From a virus: a DNA stretch of 56,823 bases. The stretch is from IMG/VR virus record IMGVR_UViG_3300046804_004556, positions 1-56,823 of that record; one strand, 5' to 3'. Both the position numbers and the translations under genes were made by a program. Below the pieces are notes generated by a model, which saw nothing but the letters and a program-made list of their open reading frames with translations, did no database searches and had not been told where the DNA came from. Shown here in pieces: positions 6,541 through 13,900 of the stretch; position 1 is the first letter of the stretch, and every line of letters starts with the position of its first letter.

Positions 6541-6735
6541 TTATTGTTTATTGTTTGATTGTAATTTTTCTGATATTATCAGGTTCATGTATGATGATAT
6601 CGCCCAAAATATAGTGCTGAGTGGCCACATAAAATCTTTTTTGGTTGCGACTGCTATAACCATGCCTAATAATCCCGTCATCATTCCAGCCCAATGGCAA
6701 ATGTGCATTATCCTATTATTTTTCATGCGTTTCAT
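6541..6735 (-). CDS. Two-span small membrane protein
   Basis: 64 residues with two hydrophobic stretches (WAGMMTGLLGMVIAVA and FMWPLSTIFWAISSYMNLII) separated by a KKD turn. The ATG at 6735 directly follows the TAA of the UV-endonuclease gene. Later ATGs at residues 4 and 10 are alternatives. Function unknown. Confidence 0.55.
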   Translation of the reverse strand: MKRMKNNRIMHICHWAGMMTGLLGMVIAVATKKDFMWPLSTIFWAISSYMNLIISEKLQSNNKQ

Positions 6736-7686
6736 TTATACTAAATTAACTAATTCTTCTTTTTCTGAAAAGATTATTTTATTTGTGATCTTTTTTAAAT
6801 GAGGAAGAAGAGCAATCTCTTTGAGTTTGCACTCTGTCATTACATCAATATTTAATCCATAAGTTTCAGGTATATTATTTATCAAGTCGGAGTGTGCTCT
6901 TGCATTCTCTTTTGGATTATTTTCGTGTAGTCTTTTGCTTTCGCTGTAGTGAACTGCTTGCACAATACCATCAGGCCAAGTTGTTGCTGCAAGTTTGAGT
7001 GCTTCTTCTTCGGTCTGATTGCCTGGGTTCAGAGAGTGATGAAAGTAATCGAACGTGATGGGTATACCTATAAGTTCATGTACGTACATCAGATCTTCTA
7101 CAGTGTATTGTTTTAGTTTGTCATCGTTCTCTACAACCAATCGAGTTCTGACTGATTCTGATAAAAACCAGAATGCGTCGCAAAATCTCTGCATTGAGGC
7201 TTTCTTACCATTTGCGGTTGTGTTGACGTGTATGTTTATCTTGTTGTATGGACTCTTCTCTAATCCCATCCAGTCCATAATTTTGGCGTGCATCTCAAGA
7301 TCTTTTATTGAGTTCTCAACTACTGTATGGTTTGGAGATGCAATCACCGTGAAGGGTCCTGGGTGGAATGATAGTCTAATATCATTTGCTTTAGCATAAT
7401 CTCCAGCTTCTTTTAGAGCTGCGATAAGTTCATCCACTCTTGGTAGATTATCCAAATCGACAGCATTACCCCACGGAATAATACAAGAGGACATGCGAAA
7501 CATCTTGATACCGTTTTCGTTATTCCACCTCAATATCTTTATCATGTCTTGTGCATTCTTTATAGCCAATTCAGACACATAATCCACGCCTTTGGCTTTG
7601 AATGTTTTTAGCGTCATACCACGATTAGTGGTCGCAGATTTGCCCAACGTCATGTTGATGCAAGCATAACCGATTTTATTTATCAT
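6736..7686 (-). CDS. uvsE: UV DNA damage endonuclease (UvdE/UvsE family)
   Basis: 316 residues from ATG at 7686, chosen over an ATG at 7740 because MINKIGYACINMTLG is the family's usual start. UvdE enzymes are TIM-barrel metalloenzymes that nick DNA 5' to UV photoproducts. Diagnostic stretches seen: FRMSSCIIPWG, IRLSFHPGPF, NKINIHVN, TRLVVENDDK, ITFDYFHHSLNPG, VQAVHYSESK and IDVMTECKLKE, which hold the His, Glu and Asp metal ligands in the usual order. Length is normal for the family. The gene would let the phage repair its DNA after sunlight exposure, consistent with a surface-water habitat (inference). It overlaps nothing and is followed directly by a membrane protein gene. Confidence 0.92.
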   Translation of the reverse strand: MINKIGYACINMTLGKSATTNRGMTLKTFKAKGVDYVSELAIKNAQDMIKILRWNNENGIKMFRMSSCIIPWGNAVDLDNLPRVDELIAALKEAGDYAKANDIRLSFHPGPFTVIASPNHTVVENSIKDLEMHAKIMDWMGLEKSPYNKINIHVNTTANGKKASMQRFCDAFWFLSESVRTRLVVENDDKLKQYTVEDLMYVHELIGIPITFDYFHHSLNPGNQTEEEALKLAATTWPDGIVQAVHYSESKRLHENNPKENARAHSDLINNIPETYGLNIDVMTECKLKEIALLPHLKKITNKIIFSEKEELVNLV

Positions 7687-7696
7687 AACTGTTTTA

Positions 7697-8026
7697 TTAT
7701 AGCGTGATGTAATCAATGTTCTCGTATCCCATATAATCATTTAAGTATCCAATCATTATATTACACATAATTCCATCCTCGGTTTCGTATTGCCATATTT
7801 TGCACTTAGATCCTAACTCATCTTCCCAAGTGTCTTCTTGTAAGAATGTAAATTTTCTTGATTGGTTAGTCTTGTTGTTGACTATGTGAAACTCCTGTTT
7901 GCCGTTAGGAAAACACTCAATGGTGTTTGTATTATCTGGATAAAGCCACATAGCTTCTCCATAAAATGTTTTATCTGTAGCATTCCATTTGAATTGTCCG
8001 ATGTCGTATGTTATATATCTACTCAT
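7697..8026 (-). CDS. Hypothetical protein
   Basis: 109 residues, strand-rich and acidic with many aromatics (KWNATDKTFYGEAMWLYPDN, IWQYETEDGIMCNIMIGYL). No family recognised. The start overlaps the upstream gene's stop as ATGA (8023-8026), implying coupled translation. Confidence 0.6.
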   Translation of the reverse strand: MSRYITYDIGQFKWNATDKTFYGEAMWLYPDNTNTIECFPNGKQEFHIVNNKTNQSRKFTFLQEDTWEDELGSKCKIWQYETEDGIMCNIMIGYLNDYMGYENIDYITL

Positions 8027-8286
8027 AGTTCTCTTTGTTTTTGTTCTTCAATAAATTTACTATATTTTACCCATCCGAAATACTTTCTTTCTTCAGGTGA
8101 ATCACTGGGAAAATAGAGTGTAATTTCTCCGTCTGTATCCTTTCCTATTGCTGTGAATCCAAATCCTTCGCATATATAGGATTGATAATAATCTGGATTT
8201 AGTTTTGATGCTATATGTTCGATGTCGAAATCGTGTGGCATTTCTGGATCGTTGAGATCACACCACTGTTTTGAAAAATCTGCCAT
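8023..8286 (-). CDS. Hypothetical protein, first gene after a candidate late promoter
   Basis: 87 residues (MADFSKQWCDLNDPEMPHDF and onward) with no recognised family. It is the first gene downstream of the fibre block and has a CGTATATTTA element about 21 bases before its start, so it may begin a separate transcript. The C-terminus is lysine/glutamate-rich (YSKFIEEQKQREL). Confidence 0.6.
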   Translation of the reverse strand: MADFSKQWCDLNDPEMPHDFDIEHIASKLNPDYYQSYICEGFGFTAIGKDTDGEITLYFPSDSPEERKYFGWVKYSKFIEEQKQREL

Positions 8287-8307
8287 ACATAAATTTTTGA
8301 TTTATAC

Positions 8308-8317
8308 TAAATATACG
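8308..8317 (-). promoter_or_regulatory. Candidate promoter element CGTATATTTA
   Basis: The minus strand reads CGTATATTTA, followed by GTATAAATC and the start codon at 8286. The same 10 bases occur in front of the genes starting at 54493 and 56300. The core TATATTTA fits TAnnTTTA, close to the Bacteroidota -7 element. Inferred, not tested. Confidence 0.4.
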
Positions 8318-8356
8318 ACTATCATTTAATTAAAAAAAGATTATGTCTTACGTGAA

Positions 8357-9082
8357 TTACAATCCAACTTTGGATTTACTTGAAATATAATTTTGTAATA
8401 CTTCAGAAGCAGAAAGTGCTTTATTATACATTCTCATGTAATAAAGATCTCCTGTTACGTATCCTCCTGATGATAACATAAAAGTCATTGCGTATGTGTT
8501 ATCTACTGAATTTGTGCCTATGAAGGTTTTTGTCTGACTTTGTTGAAGAACTCCATTTATGTATCTTTTTCCTGTCGTAACTGCTCCATTCTTTTCAATA
8601 ACATATGTCATGTTTAAAAAAGATCCTATGAAAGAATACGTAAGAGATATTATATTGTCTCGATTTCCAGTTGGTGTTGTACCATTGTCGTCTTGAACAT
8701 AGAATTCGCTAGCGGATACTCTATCGCAAATACCTGGATGCCCTCCCTGGCCGATGTTGCTCGATTGATCTCTTTTCATTAATATGGAAGAATATGCTGC
8801 AGCAGCAACTACATTTACTGTATAATCTATAGTAAAACCCTTGGTTCCAAAATTACCTAATGTGTTGTTTACACATTGAGCATACTGATTTGTTCCATTG
8901 AAGCTTAGACGTTTTCCGTTATGGGTTGGAGAATTAAACAACGTGAAGTGATTGGCATTTTTAGTGAGATCATACCACCTATTTCCAGTTCCTGGATAAC
9001 TATTCGAATTATTCGCGTCTAAATACAACACTAAAGAATCTCTAACAATTCCATTTGGTCCTTCTACTGTACTTCTTGCCAT
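8357..9082 (-). CDS. LamG-like (concanavalin fold) fibre-associated protein
   Basis: 241 residues. The start (VRDSLVLYLDANNSNSYPGT, then GNRWYDLTKNANHFTLFNSP) and the C-terminus (GDLYYMRMYNKALSASEVLQ) are the two conserved ends of a LamG/laminin-G-like jelly-roll domain seen in phage tail and surface proteins. Such domains often bind glycans. It is a paralogue of the protein at 10192-10974, which shares 'LxLYLDAxNxxSYPGxGNxW'. It lies last in the fibre block, so it probably forms part of the adhesion apparatus. Confidence 0.8.
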   Translation of the reverse strand: MARSTVEGPNGIVRDSLVLYLDANNSNSYPGTGNRWYDLTKNANHFTLFNSPTHNGKRLSFNGTNQYAQCVNNTLGNFGTKGFTIDYTVNVVAAAAYSSILMKRDQSSNIGQGGHPGICDRVSASEFYVQDDNGTTPTGNRDNIISLTYSFIGSFLNMTYVIEKNGAVTTGKRYINGVLQQSQTKTFIGTNSVDNTYAMTFMLSSGGYVTGDLYYMRMYNKALSASEVLQNYISSKSKVGL

Positions 9083-9105
9083 GTTTTTAATTTTTTAATA
9101 TCCCA

Positions 9106-10188
9106 TTAAACTTCGTGCACTGTTACTGTATTATTCAATTGCAAAGTTTCTATATCTCCATCTGGTATGCCTGCGCCTTGAGCATTCATTAATGCGGTTG
9201 GTACGGTTAAAGAAATTGTTTGTAAGTTTATGTTGTTGAAAACTGCATCATCGTATATGTCTCCTCCAAGATCCGTACAAGCCGGTAACGATATTGTTGA
9301 GAGACTCGAACACGTATCGAAACATTCGTATCCTATTGTAGTGGCACTAGGAAGAGATATGGTCGATAGATTAATGCATCCGTAAAAAGCATAAATATCA
9401 ACAAGTATTGCGGCTGGTAAAGATACATTTATTAGAGAACCACAATTATAAAACGCGTTAACACCTACTGTAGTTATTATAGGTAAAGATATAGTTTCAA
9501 GATAATATGACGATTCGAAAGCATTGACGCCCATTGAAGTTAGAGAAGGCAACGATATAGTTGTCGCTTGACAGTAATTAAAACAATAATCTCCAATAGA
9601 AGAAAGTACTGGGAAGTTTGGATTGTCGATTGCAGAACCTGCGAAACAGTTTGCGCCCGCTGTAAGTAGATTTGGAAAATCAACGTATCCAAATACGTAT
9701 GTGCTATCAAAACAAGAGGTACCTGCATGCTGTAGCGAAGGCAAAATTATAGACGTTATATTTATACAATTACTGAATGCTCCTTGATTCGCTATAATAA
9801 GAGCAGGCATGTTTACTGTAATTATGGCAGAACTATCAAACGCAAAATTTCCAGCTACTTCTACTTTTTCCATGTATATATCTGTTATTCCTGACTGAGA
9901 AAAACAACCAGTGCCCAAAGACGTTACACAACCCGTATCGTTCACTTGATACAAGTCTATATTATATGCAAACAAATTGTCTGCGATTACGATATCACTA
10001 CCTCCTTTAAGATAAACCGCGTTTCCCATCACTTCAACCGAAGTGAATGGCGTTCCATTAGTGGGTAAATCAAAATAGGTATTCCAATCTGATAAGCTGT
10101 TTGGATTTGCTACTGGAATAGATGATATACTATACCAGTAAAGTGTCAACGTTGGTATTGGTGGTAATGGTCCTATTCTGCCTGCCAT
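9106..10188 (-). CDS. BspA-like leucine-rich-repeat surface protein
   Basis: 360 residues. From about residue 110 to 330 there are some nine repeats of roughly 22-25 residues with the pattern 'A-F-x-x-C-x-x-L-x-x-I-S-L-P' (for example FYGCINLSTISLPSATTIGY, CFDTCSSLSTISLPA), typical of the BspA-like LRR_5 family. These form curved beta solenoids used for protein or glycan binding, often on Bacteroidota cell surfaces. The N-terminus (LTLYWYSISSIPVANPNSLS) differs and may attach to the fibre. It sits between two LamG paralogues, so it is likely a receptor-binding component. Confidence 0.82.
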   Translation of the reverse strand: MAGRIGPLPPIPTLTLYWYSISSIPVANPNSLSDWNTYFDLPTNGTPFTSVEVMGNAVYLKGGSDIVIADNLFAYNIDLYQVNDTGCVTSLGTGCFSQSGITDIYMEKVEVAGNFAFDSSAIITVNMPALIIANQGAFSNCINITSIILPSLQHAGTSCFDSTYVFGYVDFPNLLTAGANCFAGSAIDNPNFPVLSSIGDYCFNYCQATTISLPSLTSMGVNAFESSYYLETISLPIITTVGVNAFYNCGSLINVSLPAAILVDIYAFYGCINLSTISLPSATTIGYECFDTCSSLSTISLPACTDLGGDIYDDAVFNNINLQTISLTVPTALMNAQGAGIPDGDIETLQLNNTVTVHEV

Positions 10189-10191
10189 ATA

Positions 10192-10974
10192 TTAAAAATT
10201 AAAACGTGCTTTTTGTGCGTTATAGTTTCGCGATATTTCCGTTGATGATAACACTCTGTTATATACTCTAATAAGGTATAAGCTACCGCTTGCATAATAT
10301 GAATTTCCGGCTGCTTTCATAATATTTAATGGGTATACTGTATTAGATATATTACTATCTCCAAGTAACTGTCCGCTAGTCAAGAATCTAGTAGGTCCCA
10401 TATCATATGTTATAGTTGTAGTCAAAGATCCAGTTTTATAAAGTTTACCAGTTACTGTATCTACGTTAGATGGTCCTCTTTGAATAGTATAAGCTTGATA
10501 TGTTATTTGATCTTTTAGCGGCATATTCTTGGTATCAGCTCCAAACTGTTCTAAATTGCTATTTGCTCTATAACCATTATCTTGAAAATATGTTTGGTTG
10601 ACTATTCCCAAACTATATCCAGCTGCATTGTTTGAACCAACAGAGTGATATGCTCCAACATTATTACTCATTACGGCAGAAAATGATCCGTTTGCTGATG
10701 GAAAGTTTGCAACGTATTCTATTGTAAAATCGCTCTTATTAAAATCTCCAAAAGTACTACTATTACTAGCGCCGTATTGATTTACTACTCCATCGAGATT
10801 GAACCTCAACGATGAGTTTCTATAAGTAGGAGAGTTATATAAAGTGAAGCTATTACCATACATTGACAGATCTCTCCAAGTATTTCCGCTGCCTGGATAT
10901 GAGATTGGGTTTCCAGCATCAAGATATAGAATTAAACCATCTGTTACTATTGAATTTCCAAAACTAAATGCCAT
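10192..10974 (-). CDS. LamG-like fibre-associated protein
   Basis: 260 residues with the same architecture as the 8357-9082 protein: VTDGLILYLDAGNPISYPGS, GNTWRDLSMYGNSFTLYNSP and the end GSLYLIRVYNRVLSSTEISR. The two are divergent paralogues. It begins directly after the stop of the giant fibre gene, so they are probably made together. Glycan binding is typical of the fold but unproven here. Confidence 0.8.
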   Translation of the reverse strand: MAFSFGNSIVTDGLILYLDAGNPISYPGSGNTWRDLSMYGNSFTLYNSPTYRNSSLRFNLDGVVNQYGASNSSTFGDFNKSDFTIEYVANFPSANGSFSAVMSNNVGAYHSVGSNNAAGYSLGIVNQTYFQDNGYRANSNLEQFGADTKNMPLKDQITYQAYTIQRGPSNVDTVTGKLYKTGSLTTTITYDMGPTRFLTSGQLLGDSNISNTVYPLNIMKAAGNSYYASGSLYLIRVYNRVLSSTEISRNYNAQKARFNF

Positions 10975-10975
10975 G

Positions 10976-13900
10976 TTATATTGCTCTTATTATTGTTTTA
11001 AATGTCCAACCTGATGATACTGCTGATCCGGATATTGCAAAGTTGCCACCAATTATTCCTCCCACTACAGTAATATTTGCTGCAGCTAAGAAATCTCCTC
11101 CATTGTTCACTGAAACATCAACTAAACTTCCACTCCAAACCGCTGTTCCAGTAACTGAACCTCTTTTTGTTCCTGACGAAGCAAATAATTCGTAAGCCAT
11201 CATATCATAGGATGCTGTTGGCAAACTATATAAAACAGTCTGTGTTGTTCCTACCGTTACTTTAGATGTGGCATTTAAAACTGGTGCTAGATAGTTACCC
11301 ATCTTTACAGTCTGATCGGAATTAACTTCTAGTATTGGTAAACCTGAAATATCATTCACGGAAAATAGAGAACCAGTTAAACTATCAGTAACACTAAACA
11401 ACTCTCCTTGAGATCCTTGTACCGTAAACAACGGATTCAAAGATCCAGAACCCACCACTCTCATTACTCTGTCTCCAGAACCACTCACATCCAAATTATG
11501 GGTAGGAGAAAAAGTATTGATTCCTATCAAACCGTTTCCTACAGGAGTGGATATAACCGAATTTATATCGTCCGAAAAATACGATCCTGATCCAAACAAT
11601 ATACCACCTATGTTTATACAATTTTTTGCAAGCGGAGGAAGAGCTATTGCATTTCCTATTATTATATTATTTTTTCCGTATGCTAAACCTCTTCCAGATA
11701 AATTTCCTATGATTATACTGTAAGGACTATTATTACTATTGCCTACATTATTTCCTATATAAATAGATTGAGAAGCGTTGAGTGAGCCAAATCCTGAATT
11801 AGTTCCAATGAATATAGATCCTGAATTATTTTGAGGATACTCTTGTAGTATTGTACTTCCTGCGCCACGACCAATCATGATTGAATCATTAGCATTATAT
11901 GAATCGGCACCAGCTGAACTACCTATTTTTATAGAATTTACCGATGTGGCGTTGAATCCGTTTGCAGGTATGAAATAAGACATGTATCCTGCACTTGTTC
12001 CAATTGCTATAGAATTGGAAGAGGTAACCACATTAGTACTTGTATCGGCTCCTATTGCGATGGCGCTAGAGGCAGTAGCGTTGTTTAAACCCGCACTATT
12101 GCCAATCATAATTGAATATTGTCCCTCTCCTGTACCGTAAGCAGCTGTATTACCTATAGCGATTGAATTATATGCATTATTTGAATTTTTGCCCGCGTCT
12201 TGTCCAATTACTACAGCTTTGTATATTTTTTTCGAGTTGGCTCCAGCACTATTTCCTATGAAAATAGAATTTCCTCTTATCGCCGTTGAATTCTGATTGG
12301 TGTCTGTTAAATACCCTGCATCTGGTCCTATAAAAATGTTTTCTAAAGATGCAGTAGATTTATATCCCGCTCTGTTTCCTATGAATACAGAGAAGCTTCC
12401 TGTTTTTGACTGCTCAGCGGCTCTATCGCCTATAACGATTGATCCAGTCATCAATTCAGATGCATATCCTGAATTTGTTCCAATGAATATAGAACTTGTT
12501 ACGCTTTTGGCAAGATAGCCTGAAAAATCTCCTATAAAACTGGAACTGTTTGCATTTATTGCATACGACGCAGCTTGATAACCCAATCCGATAATGTTTG
12601 CTGAACCTGTTGTTCTATAAAGCGATCTATAACCTACAGCTATACTGTTTCGAAGATTATCAACTTCATATACTGCTTGATAACCTAGAATAATATTATT
12701 AGAATTAGTTCGTGACCTATATAACGATTGGTATCCAATAGATATGTTAGATCCATTTACCCAATCAGTTGTTGTATATCCAACTTCTCGACCTATCAAT
12801 ATAGATCCAGTTGGTCCAAATCCAGTAGGTGAACCGAGATAACCTTGACCAGCACTAATACCTATCATTATTGACGATTCTAAATTATAAGAATCACGTC
12901 CCGCACCCGTTCCGATCAAGGTTGAATATTTTGCACTCGATCCCGAACCTGCTGCATATCCTATTGCAACTGTATTTGTACCCCCATCGTCAGCTAACAT
13001 TTGTGCTCCAGCAGAATAACCTATGAAGACCGATGCGGGAGCATTTCCTGTTTTGTATCCAGCTCTTTTTCCTATATGCGTAGTTGCAGTGCCTAAAGTC
13101 TGACCAAGTCTTAATGAACTGGCTTCTGTACCTATCGCTATATTTCCGTCCGTGTCCACGTTAGGGCCGCTTCCAGTCATTGCGTTATTTCCTATTGATA
13201 TATAATCTCTAACGTAATTATTGGTTTGTATAGGATAAAATTTAGGATTGTTTCCTATTACTATATTATCTATGAAGCCTTCCACTTCTATACCATAAGT
13301 AGATTCAAAATCTCCTCCATGTATGGATACAAGATTATTACTTCCGGTTACTTTAAACGGATAATTAGATTTGTCTGCCCAACTTGATGTGCCAAATAAA
13401 CTTGCAGTTACTCCGTTTGTCACTATCAAAGATCCACTTATACTTGTAGAACCTGATATTTTTAGGCTTCCTGATATTATTAAAGATCCTGTTATAGATT
13501 GTCTAGTTGTTGCACTACCAGTAATTATCACAGAGGAAGTGTCTAGGTTAGAAGTTCCTCCTCCATTGAGAGCGTACGATGCTGTGACTGCGAATGAAGA
13601 GGACAACGCTAGATTTCCTGCAGAAAATATAGAACCTGTTACGTAAGAAGCAGACGTTGCTGTTCCTAAAATAGATCCTGTGAAACTACTTGCACTAACT
13701 CTAGTCAATACATTTAGAGATCCACTAATAGTTAGAGATGCACTGAGTGCAGCTTGTGGTGTCAGCATTAAATACCTAGCATCAGCAGCTGCTACGTCTA
13801 AAGGACTTATCGGATACCATTGACCAACCGATGATGATACGTAAATGTATACGTCTCCGTTGTTATTAGCATTCGCATCTCCTGATATTACCCAAACGGT

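Noticed and set aside
6736-7740. Longer start at 7740 for the UvdE gene
   Set aside because: It adds 18 residues not typical of the family and overlaps the neighbouring gene.
8320-8360. Possible terminator after the LamG gene (TTTTTTT at about 8331-8338)
   Set aside because: The T-run is present on the minus strand, but the preceding stem is only four AT-rich pairs, too weak to claim.
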